From the NCBI GenBank assembly GCA_910585415.1, contig CAJUDT010000011.1, positions 1 through 39,657 of the forward strand: 39,657 nt of DNA, given 5' to 3'. The DNA comes from an uncultured Flavonifractor sp. GTDB taxonomy: Bacteria > Bacillota > Clostridia > Oscillospirales > Oscillospiraceae. Both the position numbers and the translations under genes were made by a program. Below, one piece after another: positions 7,588 through 15,762 of this stretch (positions are counted from its first letter, which is position 1; every line of letters starts with the position of its first letter). A model generated the notes under the pieces. That model was not told the DNA's origin. It saw only the letters and a program-made list of their open reading frames with translations, and did no database searches.

Positions 7588-8594
7588 GGGCGGGGGCGTT
7601 CTGGCGGGACAAGGTTCCCCATATGGCCTGTCTGGGGATTGCCGTTCTGCTGTCCGCCGCCCTGCTGTGGGTGCTGCGGGTGGACCGGACAGCGGTGGGG
7701 TTTGTGTGCGTGCTGATGCTTCTGGGGGGCCTTATTCCCCTGGCGGCGGAGTTTTTTCGGAAGCGGAGTTTTTATCGGGACACCCTGGAGATGCTGGGCC
7801 AGCTGGAGCCCAAGTACCTGCTGTCCGAGCTGCTGGAGGACCCGGAATTTTGGGAGGGGACCCTCTTTTGCGAGGCGCTGGCCGAGACCAGCAAGGCTAT
7901 GAACGACGCGGTATCCGCCGCCCAGCGGGACGCGGGGGAGTATCGGGAATACGTGGAGGCCTGGGTTCACGAGGTCAAGACCCCCATTGCGGCGGGGCGG
8001 CTGGCCCTGGAGAACGCCCCCGGTCCCCTGGCGGACAGTCTGGAGGAAGCCCTGTTTCAAATTGAGGGCTATGTGGAGCAGGCGCTGTACTACGCCCGGA
8101 GCGGGGCGGTGGAGCGGGACTATCTGGTGCGTCCGGTGCCCCTGCGGGAGGCGGCCGCCAACGCGGTAAAGCGTTTTGCCCGGCCCCTGATTGCCGCGGG
8201 GTTTTCCATCGACCTGGAGGGGCTGGACGCGGTGGCCTACGCCGATTCCAAGTGGGTGGAATTTATGCTGGGCCAGCTGATTGCCAACGCGGTCAAGTAC
8301 CGGGGGCCCTCGCCCAGGCTGACCTTTACCCAGCGGGTGGAGGAGCAGGCGGTGGTGCTGACGGTGGCCGACAATGGCAAGGGTATTCCCGCCGCCGACC
8401 TGCCCCGGGTGTGGGAGAAGGGGTTTACAGGGGAAAACGGGCGGGCTCTGGCCACCCGGTCCACGGGGCTGGGGCTGTATTTATGCAAAAAGCTGTGCGG
8501 GCGGCTGGGCGTGGGGCTGAGTATCCGCTCCGCCGTGGGGGAGGGAACAGCGGTTTCCTTCACCTTTCCGAAGGGGCGGTTTTACCTTATGTAG
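7584..8594 (+). CDS. BceS-like intramembrane-sensing histidine kinase
   Basis: A 336-residue kinase starting at a GTG in a GTGA overlap with the regulator gene. Two closely spaced membrane segments (about residues 14-32 and 37-56) leave almost no extracellular loop, the signature of intramembrane-sensing kinases. The H box is WVHEVKTPI with H129, the N box QLIANAVKY, G1 DNGKGIP and G2 STGLGLYL. Kinases of this type usually sense antibiotic flux through an adjacent BceAB transporter, but no such transporter follows; the next gene is a surface adhesin. Target genes are unknown. Confidence 0.9.
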   Translation: MRAGAFWRDKVPHMACLGIAVLLSAALLWVLRVDRTAVGFVCVLMLLGGLIPLAAEFFRKRSFYRDTLEMLGQLEPKYLLSELLEDPEFWEGTLFCEALAETSKAMNDAVSAAQRDAGEYREYVEAWVHEVKTPIAAGRLALENAPGPLADSLEEALFQIEGYVEQALYYARSGAVERDYLVRPVPLREAAANAVKRFARPLIAAGFSIDLEGLDAVAYADSKWVEFMLGQLIANAVKYRGPSPRLTFTQRVEEQAVVLTVADNGKGIPAADLPRVWEKGFTGENGRALATRSTGLGLYLCKKLCGRLGVGLSIRSAVGEGTAVSFTFPKGRFYLM

Positions 8595-8739
8595 CGGGAG
8601 AAATGCGCCGTTGGCAGAGCGAAAAAGGAGAGAACAGGGCGATTTGTGGGGAATCATAGGGCAAAAAGTGATTACGGGGATAGTGCGAGTCACATCCTTC
8701 ACTCGAAGAAATAAATCTCCACATTTTGCCTTACTGGTC
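8595..8739. other. Intergenic stretch with no recognised feature
   Basis: Between the kinase stop and the adhesin promoter I see no convincing gene or terminator. The only structure noted is a weak 5-bp hairpin (CGAGT/ACTCG near 8688-8704). Confidence 0.5.
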
Positions 8740-8768
8740 TTTACTTTTTGATACAGCATTGCTATAAT
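8740..8768 (+). promoter_or_regulatory. Promoter of the surface-protein/sortase operon
   Basis: TTTACT (8740-8745), a 17-base spacer and TATAAT (8763-8768). Transcription would begin around 8775, leaving a leader of about 155 bases. Confidence 0.7.
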
Positions 8769-8781
8769 GGTGCCATAATAT

Positions 8782-8900
8782 CCACGGCGGTATGGAGAGA
8801 ACGCCTGAAGATACGAAAGAGACGTTCCTTGTTGGGTTTCAGGAGCCCGCCAGTCTGGCGGAGCTCCAATTATTTGCGAAAACTATCCTGCCGCCAATGG
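8782..8900 (+). promoter_or_regulatory. Folded 5' leader RNA in front of the adhesin gene (unassigned class)
   Basis: The leader can close on itself. CCA plus GGCGGTA (8782-8792) pairs with TGCCGCC plus TGG (8889-8900), interrupted by a small internal loop. Inside lies a strong hairpin, GGAGC-CCGCCA / TGGCGG-a-GCTCC (8842-8866), and a second arm formed either by GAACG/CGTTC or by CCTGAA/TTCAGG, two competing pairings. No U-run follows the hairpin, so if it is regulatory it would act on translation; the ribosome site is just downstream (8915-8923). It does not fit the c-di-GMP, glycine or THF consensus that I can recall. Confidence 0.4.
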
Positions 8901-8929
8901 CGAAAAATCCGATTTGAGGGGGAGTCTAT

Positions 8930-11900
8930 GTGAAAAAGTCGCCGTTCTTCTTGCGATGGTCCCACAAGGGAGGCCGAGGTCAGCAGTGGTGGACCCGTGC
9001 GCTGGCGCTGACGTTGGTGTTTGCGCTGGTCCTGCCGTTGGGCGGTCAGGTGGCGGCCCGCGAGGAGGTTGTTGGTACGCTCTGTGTCCATCACCCCGAA
9101 CATACGGAGTCCTGCGGCTATGCGGCGGCTCAGGAGAGCGCTCCCTGTACGCATGTACATGACGAGTCCTGCGGGTTTGCTGCGCCTGCGGAGTCTCTGC
9201 CGCCGGAGGAATCCGCCGGACCGAAGGAAACGGTTGAACCGGAGGCATCCGGGGAGCCGGAGACGCCTGCGGAGCCGGAAGTATCTGCGGAGCCGGACTC
9301 CGATGCTCTTGCGGAGGAGGACCAGCCGCCCCTGGCGGCAGCTCCAGAGGAGATTGCGTGCAGACATGTTCACGACGAAACCTGCGGTTACGCGGAGGCC
9401 CGGGAGGGCCAGCCGTGCCGTTTTGTGTGCCCTTGGTGCGTCACCGATTGGCAGTGGGAGGACGCGGAGGACTTCCTTCTTTGGAACGAGGACGCAAAGC
9501 TGTGGGGGCTAAGCGTTCCCGGTGCAGACGCGGACAATCCGGTGACAGGTGAGATGCTGGGGGAGCTGCTGCCCAAGGCCATTACCGCCCAGACGGCGGC
9601 AGGGGAGAAAACCGTTTCCCTGACTTGGGAGCTCCAGACGTTCCCGGAGGAGGGGGCGTATCAGGGGAGCTATACCCTTACCGCCTCCCTGGAGGGGGAG
9701 TATGCCCTCACAGAAGCCGCATCCGCGCTGAGTGTCCTGCTGGACTTGGGCGGTGGGGAAATGTATGCGGAGCTAAAGGCTCTTAATTTATGTGAATTTA
9801 TCCCGCGTGAAAACACAAAAATTTACCAGAATGAAGAGAATGCTTGGGTTATAGAGATTGATGCTCTTAAAAACTTGTCTGCTCAAGAATTAAAAGACAT
9901 TGTAAAGAATGCTCTTCCTGAGCAGGTCCGTGGGTACGGATGGGCGAGCCAGAATATAGAGGGATTTACATATGAGGGGAAATATGAAAATATAGGAGGT
10001 GGACCTTATAGAGGAGTATTAAATATCATTTGGGAAATTCCTAATGATATTTCATATGATGGGTGTACACTTGTTCCAAAAGGCAACGCAAAGACTATAG
10101 ACTGGCAAATTAATCAAGGTGTAGGTGTTGAACAGGGGGCATTGAAATTACAAGTTAACATAATTCCAGTTGATTTGAATGACCACATCGTTACCCCCGC
10201 CGCCCCGGAAAATGTGACGGTTAACTTGTTTGACTATTGGGTCAAAGAACAAAATCCCACAACTGAAACTGGCGGTGATATTCTCAAAAAAAGCGACGTC
10301 CATTACCACGAAGAGGGCGGTGAAGGCGTTTTAGGCGAGACACCTACAGGCTATTCGACAGAACAAGATTGGAATCATGGCATTAACGAAGGACACCTTC
10401 TTCTTTTTGGTGACGGAATGATTCATGCCGGACTCTGGAATAAGGGGGCTGGCGAGAACTGCCGGTATGGTAAACAGTATGCTGGCATGGAAGAGATTGT
10501 AAAGAATCTCCTGCCCGAAAACGGCTACCCTGAGCTTAATTTGGAAAATGCAGATAAAATCTTGACTCCAGCTACTAAAGACGCATATGAACTTATTAAG
10601 GATTATAAGCTCACTGGCGACCACAATGGAAAACTAGGGGATGATAATCTTAGTTTTGCATACGATTCTGACAATATCCAGAATTTAAGTAATACCGTAA
10701 TTGGAACCTGGGGCGGGAATATAAAAAACGGAACCGAATCCCTGCAATACCTGTTTGACCCTGAAAAAACACACGATTGTAAAACCAGCTACACAGACGT
10801 TGCCGGTCTGTTCCAGCTGGATGATGAGGGCTATTATTACTACAACATGCGCGAAAATTTCGCCGAGTTTGTTGAAGAAAAAGGGAATAACCACTTTATC
10901 CTCTATGACGCTCCGGCCACAACCCGGACGGACGGCAAAAACAGTATTGGAAACTTCTTCCCCTTCAATAGGGGGGCAGAAGTGTTCAATAGTCTGACCA
11001 CCGATGAAAATGGCAAAGAGATTTTGTCCAGCATGGGGATTCCCTGCGCCCGCAACACCATGAACCACCACCTTGGCATGACGGTAGATATCACCTTCCG
11101 CCAGCCCAATGAGGGTAAAATTAATGTGGGCACTGAGAAAAAGCCCATGACCTTTGGCTTCTCCGGTGATGACGACGTTTGGGTGTTCATCGACGACGTG
11201 CTGGTGCTGGATTTGGGCGGCATCCATAGTGAGATTTATGGCACCATTGACTTTTCCACCGGCGAGGTTTGTATTGGCCGGGCTTTTACGACCCATGGAA
11301 TACCAGAGGACCCGGATGGGTCAGATATTGTGGTAACGCGGACAAATCTCAGGAACTTATTTAGTGCTGCGGGACGGGGCGGCGAAGAGAGTGCTTGGAA
11401 AGGAAATACCTTTGCCAGCAACACCGATCACGAATTGAAGATGTTCTATCTGGAGCGCGGAAATTACGACTCCAGCATTGCCCTGCGCTTCAACCTCCAG
11501 CCCACGCTTTATCAGCAGGTCAAGAAGGTGGACCAGAACGGAGAGCCCGTTGGGGGTGTCGAGTTTGAACTCTATGAGGCAGAGCAGGGAGATGAGGGCA
11601 TCCTGTGCTTGTATACAGACTCGAAGGACAACAATGATACACCCTTTTATGTAAAGCAGACAGGCACTAAGCCTCTTACCAGCATCACGACGGGACCGGA
11701 TGGCACCGTACAATTTGTATCGAATGAGCAGACCAAACAAGGCGAACGGCTGCCCTTCAACTTCCCAGACAGAGGCGATGCGTATTATATCCTGCATGAG
11801 GTCTCAGCACCGGAGGGATATCGCGCCCTGCCCACTGATATCGTGCTGCACTACGACCCGGAAACGGCTATGCTCTCCGTAGCCAACCGCTGGACCACGG

Positions 11901-14740
11901 GGGCCTATGCCTGCTCCACCTCCAACATCATGGGCGCGGGTACGCCTACCTATGGCCAGGTCACGATTAAGGATGGTAATGCAGATATCCAAGCGAATAC
12001 CAAACTGCCCGTATCTCCCGAGAATCAGAGGACAGGTCTGGTCGTTGCCGTTCCGATGCTGTTGCAGGAACATAAAGGGACTTGGACGGCCCTGTACGGC
12101 AGCAATTTGGGGGGCTTCCAGTCCGTCGAAATAGAAGCGCAGACCGCGCAGGATTGGCGGAAAGCTGTTCTCTATGCTGCGCTGAAGCAGGCGGGCGGAA
12201 GCGACTCGTGGTCTGATTGGCACTTGGATTGGGACGAGGAAAACCATCGCCTGGAGGGCACCCTCACCGACCTGCCCGGACTGGCCAGCCGCTACCGCCT
12301 GTATGACGATGATGGTGATATGCGCATGGTTTATGGTATCATTGAACCAGAGGCGCTGGAAGCGCTGGATATTGAAATTGAAGGCAAGACTTCTCAAGAA
12401 CTCTACAAAGCGTTAGGAGACTATGTAAAAGAAAATAATGATGAAAATGAAAATGGTGTGGAATCGGCTCTGAAAAAGATTCTGGAGGTTGGAGTGCCCA
12501 ATACCGGCAGCGGTCAAGGCTTCAGCTTCCTCAATGTGGACCAGTTCAACCGTAATTTCCGGGCGATGATTTACATCCCCAACGACCAGCGGGAGCTGCG
12601 TCTCTGGAAGGTGGACCAGGACGGTAAAGGTGTGAATGGCGCGACATTTGCACTGTACAAAGACGGTAACGAGATAGCAACCGGCGACACAGCCACTGTG
12701 GACGGCCGTGACGGTGTGCTTATCTTTGCGCCTTATGTTGAAGAAGATAAGGCGGGATATGTCAAGGTAACATGGGCAGACGCGGACGGTAAATTCACCT
12801 ATTACATACAAGAGAAGAAGGAACCAACGGGTTATGAGATTAACCCCACCAAAATCCCGATTGTAATCGGCACTCATGCGGTTTATGCTGGCGCCGGTGA
12901 TAAAAATGACGGAGTCAAGGTCATGGCGGGCGTCGGCCACCTGACCCAGACCATGCAGCAATTCGCCAAGGACGACGGTGTGGATATCACCCTGCGGGAT
13001 ATCACGGCATATGGACAGAGCAAGCCCTCGGGAAATACAAGTAACTGGACGGATATGGAGCTCAGTACGACATTGGAGAACCACAAGGTCCTGCGTTCTA
13101 TGAATCTGCACTATGGTATAAACAAAGTTATGGATTATGGACTTCACGATAAAGACGGTGGTAAGAATTATGACCCCTTCTTTGTCACCGATGAGGGCTT
13201 CATCCGTGCGCGCGTGGAGCAGAATTATCCCGCGCTGATGCCCGACGGGCCCTATCCGGATCAGGGCGCTACTACTGATACCAATAAGTCCAATTTGGGA
13301 GAGGCAGACCTCACCAGCCTGTTCACACTGCTGAACGTGATTGTGGTGACCGACGAAACCAAGGATAAAACCAACACCGGCAAGCTGACCATTGAAAAAA
13401 CCGTGGTGGGAGACGGCTTGACGGAAGCGGATTATACGAAAAACTTTGAGTTTACCGTGACTTTCAAAGATGAGGATGGCGAAAATCTGGAAGGAGAGTA
13501 CTATTTTTACGGCAATGATAAATCCGGCCGTATTAAGAGCGAAGGTACGCTCATACTCCACCACGACGAGAGCATTACCATTCTGGGTCTGCCCGTGGGA
13601 ACCCAATACACTGTGACGGAGACACTGGATGGGGATTGGCCCTTTACGATTCCCGAAACGAAAATATATACCGGCGTGATTGGTGAGGGCGATACAGACC
13701 CAGACAAGGGGAACATAGCGGCCTTTATCAACAGTAAAAGCAATCTGAAAGGCAATCTGGTGATAGAAAAAGAAGTTGTGGGAACAGGGGGCGAGGAGGA
13801 CCTCAAGAAACAATTTGAGTTTACGATTGAGTTTAAGGATGCCGGAGACAAAGTGCTGTCTGGTAAATACAGGGTTGTTAAAAATACAGAAAACGAACCA
13901 ACAGAGGTAGCTGTTGTCGATGGCAAAATAACTGTTGCTCTCCATCACAAACAATCTGTTACCATTTTTGGACTTCCAGCGGGTGCAAAATACCAGATTA
14001 TTGAGGTAAAAGCAGATGGCTGGAATGCACAAAACCCGGTTGAAGCAGACTTCGGAAAAGGGATTGTGGACAAGGAAACGAAAGCGGTTACGTTGACGGT
14101 AAAATTTGTAAACTCGAAGGAAACCATGACGCCGCCAGTTGAAACCACAAAACCACCGGTTGAAACCACAACGCCGCCGGTTGAAACCACAACGCCGCCG
14201 GTTGAAACCACAAAACCACCGGTTGAAACCACAAAACCACCGGTTGAAACCACAACGCCACCAGTTGAGTCCACAGAGCCACCGGTTGAAACCACAGAAA
14301 CTCCGCCTGTGACTACGGAGACTCCGCCTGTAACCACAGAAACCCCGCCAGAGACCCCGGGAGGGGAGGAAACTCCGCCTGTATCTACGGAGTCTCCGCC
14401 GCCTGAGGAGTCCGAGCAGCCACCGGAGGACCCTGAGGACCCGCCGGAGGAGTATCCCACCGAGCTGCCTGACCCCAATGACCCCGATGCCCCAGACACC
14501 ATCACCATCTGGGAGGACGATGTTCCCAAGACCTATATCAAGGTTTGGAACGAGGAAACCGAGGAATTTGAGTATATTCTCGACGAGGAAATCCCCCTGG
14601 CGAACCGGGAGCCGGAGCTCGAAACCCCGGCCACCGGCGATGCGCGCTTAACCGGCCTGTGGCTGCTGGTCAATGTGCTGTCGCTTACCGGTTTGGCGGC
14701 GGTATACTTCCTTAAAATCCACAAGAAAAAGCGCGGCTGA
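8930..14740 (+). CDS. Large cell-wall-anchored adhesin: fibro-slime, SpaA/Cna-B and Pro-Thr linker
   Basis: This 1936-residue protein has a signal peptide (about 1-43) and three C-x-H-x-H...C-G-Y/F Cys-His motifs (about 48-165) split by a P/E-rich linker. A fibro-slime domain with SGDDDVWVFIDD lies near residue 745. Two SpaA/Cna-B-like domains begin KVDQNGEPVGGVEFELYE (about 865) and KVDQDGKGVNGATFALYK (about 1225). Two related beta-domains beginning GKLTIEKTVVG and GNLVIEKEVVG span about 1483-1730. Eight PPVETTx heptads follow, then an acidic tail, an LETPATGD sorting-like signal (about 1897), a membrane helix and KKKRG. Such proteins are surface adhesins or pilin-like subunits; internal isopeptide bonds are typical but not proven here. 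The GTG start has GAGGGGGAG upstream. Bases 9780-10190 are markedly AT-rich relative to the flanks. The sortase gene follows. Confidence 0.9.
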   Translation: MKKSPFFLRWSHKGGRGQQWWTRALALTLVFALVLPLGGQVAAREEVVGTLCVHHPEHTESCGYAAAQESAPCTHVHDESCGFAAPAESLPPEESAGPKETVEPEASGEPETPAEPEVSAEPDSDALAEEDQPPLAAAPEEIACRHVHDETCGYAEAREGQPCRFVCPWCVTDWQWEDAEDFLLWNEDAKLWGLSVPGADADNPVTGEMLGELLPKAITAQTAAGEKTVSLTWELQTFPEEGAYQGSYTLTASLEGEYALTEAASALSVLLDLGGGEMYAELKALNLCEFIPRENTKIYQNEENAWVIEIDALKNLSAQELKDIVKNALPEQVRGYGWASQNIEGFTYEGKYENIGGGPYRGVLNIIWEIPNDISYDGCTLVPKGNAKTIDWQINQGVGVEQGALKLQVNIIPVDLNDHIVTPAAPENVTVNLFDYWVKEQNPTTETGGDILKKSDVHYHEEGGEGVLGETPTGYSTEQDWNHGINEGHLLLFGDGMIHAGLWNKGAGENCRYGKQYAGMEEIVKNLLPENGYPELNLENADKILTPATKDAYELIKDYKLTGDHNGKLGDDNLSFAYDSDNIQNLSNTVIGTWGGNIKNGTESLQYLFDPEKTHDCKTSYTDVAGLFQLDDEGYYYYNMRENFAEFVEEKGNNHFILYDAPATTRTDGKNSIGNFFPFNRGAEVFNSLTTDENGKEILSSMGIPCARNTMNHHLGMTVDITFRQPNEGKINVGTEKKPMTFGFSGDDDVWVFIDDVLVLDLGGIHSEIYGTIDFSTGEVCIGRAFTTHGIPEDPDGSDIVVTRTNLRNLFSAAGRGGEESAWKGNTFASNTDHELKMFYLERGNYDSSIALRFNLQPTLYQQVKKVDQNGEPVGGVEFELYEAEQGDEGILCLYTDSKDNNDTPFYVKQTGTKPLTSITTGPDGTVQFVSNEQTKQGERLPFNFPDRGDAYYILHEVSAPEGYRALPTDIVLHYDPETAMLSVANRWTTGAYACSTSNIMGAGTPTYGQVTIKDGNADIQANTKLPVSPENQRTGLVVAVPMLLQEHKGTWTALYGSNLGGFQSVEIEAQTAQDWRKAVLYAALKQAGGSDSWSDWHLDWDEENHRLEGTLTDLPGLASRYRLYDDDGDMRMVYGIIEPEALEALDIEIEGKTSQELYKALGDYVKENNDENENGVESALKKILEVGVPNTGSGQGFSFLNVDQFNRNFRAMIYIPNDQRELRLWKVDQDGKGVNGATFALYKDGNEIATGDTATVDGRDGVLIFAPYVEEDKAGYVKVTWADADGKFTYYIQEKKEPTGYEINPTKIPIVIGTHAVYAGAGDKNDGVKVMAGVGHLTQTMQQFAKDDGVDITLRDITAYGQSKPSGNTSNWTDMELSTTLENHKVLRSMNLHYGINKVMDYGLHDKDGGKNYDPFFVTDEGFIRARVEQNYPALMPDGPYPDQGATTDTNKSNLGEADLTSLFTLLNVIVVTDETKDKTNTGKLTIEKTVVGDGLTEADYTKNFEFTVTFKDEDGENLEGEYYFYGNDKSGRIKSEGTLILHHDESITILGLPVGTQYTVTETLDGDWPFTIPETKIYTGVIGEGDTDPDKGNIAAFINSKSNLKGNLVIEKEVVGTGGEEDLKKQFEFTIEFKDAGDKVLSGKYRVVKNTENEPTEVAVVDGKITVALHHKQSVTIFGLPAGAKYQIIEVKADGWNAQNPVEADFGKGIVDKETKAVTLTVKFVNSKETMTPPVETTKPPVETTTPPVETTTPPVETTKPPVETTKPPVETTTPPVESTEPPVETTETPPVTTETPPVTTETPPETPGGEETPPVSTESPPPEESEQPPEDPEDPPEEYPTELPDPNDPDAPDTITIWEDDVPKTYIKVWNEETEEFEYILDEEIPLANREPELETPATGDARLTGLWLLVNVLSLTGLAAVYFLKIHKKKRG
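14132..14299 (+). repeat. Eight 21-bp tandem units encoding PPVETTx
   Basis: Within the adhesin gene, eight near-identical 21-base units encode PPVETTK/T, the last two as PPVESTE and PPVETTE. Degenerate TPPVTTE units follow. The array forms an extended wall-spanning linker and is a likely site of copy-number slippage. Confidence 0.9.
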
Positions 14741-14837
14741 CGGACGCACACGCTTGGGCGGATAGGAGCTGAAACCGGCTTCTGTCCGCCCTTTCCGTCC
14801 GCCGGTAGACCGAACCCATGGAGAGGAGGAATGCACG

Positions 14838-15689
14838 ATGCACGACGCCCCGCGCGGCGGGAATGGATGGCGGTGGGCCGCACTGCTTTTCGGCGCGGCT
14901 TTTCTCATCTCGGGTGTGCTGCTGCTCCGGGATGTGGTGCAGTCCCAGCGGGAGCTGGACGCAAACCAGCAGTTGGCCCGGCGGGTCCGGGAGGCGCGGG
15001 ATGCCGCTCTGACCGTCCCCGTCCTGCCCGCCCCAGAGCGGGAGGATACAGAGCCGCCAGAGCCGCCGCCGAAATATGCCCCCTCCGGCAATTTGTCGGT
15101 CTACGACGGACTCTGGCAGGAAAACCATGACCTGGCGGGTTGGCTGTCCATTGAGGGCCTGGGGCTTGAACTGCCCGTGATGTACACCCCGGAGGACACA
15201 GAGTATTACCTCCACCGGGCTTTTGACGAAACCTATGCCTACAGCGGCAGTCTCTTTCTGGGAGAGGGCTGGACCCCGGAGGGCGGCTATGCCATCATCT
15301 ATGGGCACAACATGAAAAATGAAACCATGTTCGGACATCTGCACTGGTATCAGGAGCAGGCCTTTGCCCAGGAATATCCGACTATCCGTTTTGACACCTT
15401 GACGGAGGAACGGGAATATACCGTCCTGGCGGCTTTTTACAGCCAATCCTATACTGCCGGAGATATTGATGTATTCCGCTACTATCAGTATACCGACCTG
15501 AGCGACCCGGAGGTGTTTTCCGAGTACGTCAATCAGGTCCGGGCGGCGGCCCTCTACGACACCGGGGTGGAGGTCCAGTACGGCGACCGCCTGCTTGCAC
15601 TGAGTACATGCAGCTATCACCGGAAAAATGGGCGCTTCGTGGTGGTGGCCGTCCAGAGAACGGAGCCCGAAGGGGAGACGAAACAATAA
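14838..15689 (+). CDS. Class B sortase
   Basis: A 283-residue membrane transpeptidase with an N-terminal anchor (about 12-30), a coiled, Pro-rich spacer and a sortase B core. The catalytic triad is visible as H157 (IYGHNM), C258 (LSTCSY) and R266 (GRFVVV). It would cleave a C-terminal sorting signal and attach the protein to the wall or polymerise it. The adhesin 97 bases upstream, with its non-canonical LETPATGD signal, is the natural substrate. The ribosome site is GAGAGGAGGAATG before the ATG at 14838. Confidence 0.93.
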   Translation: MHDAPRGGNGWRWAALLFGAAFLISGVLLLRDVVQSQRELDANQQLARRVREARDAALTVPVLPAPEREDTEPPEPPPKYAPSGNLSVYDGLWQENHDLAGWLSIEGLGLELPVMYTPEDTEYYLHRAFDETYAYSGSLFLGEGWTPEGGYAIIYGHNMKNETMFGHLHWYQEQAFAQEYPTIRFDTLTEEREYTVLAAFYSQSYTAGDIDVFRYYQYTDLSDPEVFSEYVNQVRAAALYDTGVEVQYGDRLLALSTCSYHRKNGRFVVVAVQRTEPEGETKQ

Positions 15690-15724
15690 GGGCCAGCTCT
15701 GCATTTTGGTGCAGAGCTGGCCCT
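15689..15724. terminator. Strong bidirectional terminator after the sortase gene
   Basis: A perfect 15-bp stem (AGGGCCAGCTCTGCA and its complement) with loop TTTTGG begins inside the sortase stop codon. It lies between convergent genes and could stop transcription from both sides, though flanking T-runs are short. Confidence 0.75.
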
Positions 15725-15762
15725 GTCATAAACCGGTCCGTTCGCAGGGGACCGGAAGGCTG

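Noticed and set aside
8782..8900. Assignment of the adhesin leader to c-di-GMP-I, glycine or THF riboswitches
   Set aside because: Fragments such as GGAGAG and CGAAAG are present, but the conserved core elements of each class are missing; kept as an unassigned structured leader.
12413..14032. 539-codon open frame antisense to the adhesin
   Set aside because: No start signals or domains; the sense strand encodes recognisable beta-domains.
14132..14299. Possible CRISPR-like array
   Set aside because: The 21-base units are contiguous, in frame with a surface protein gene, and have no spacers.
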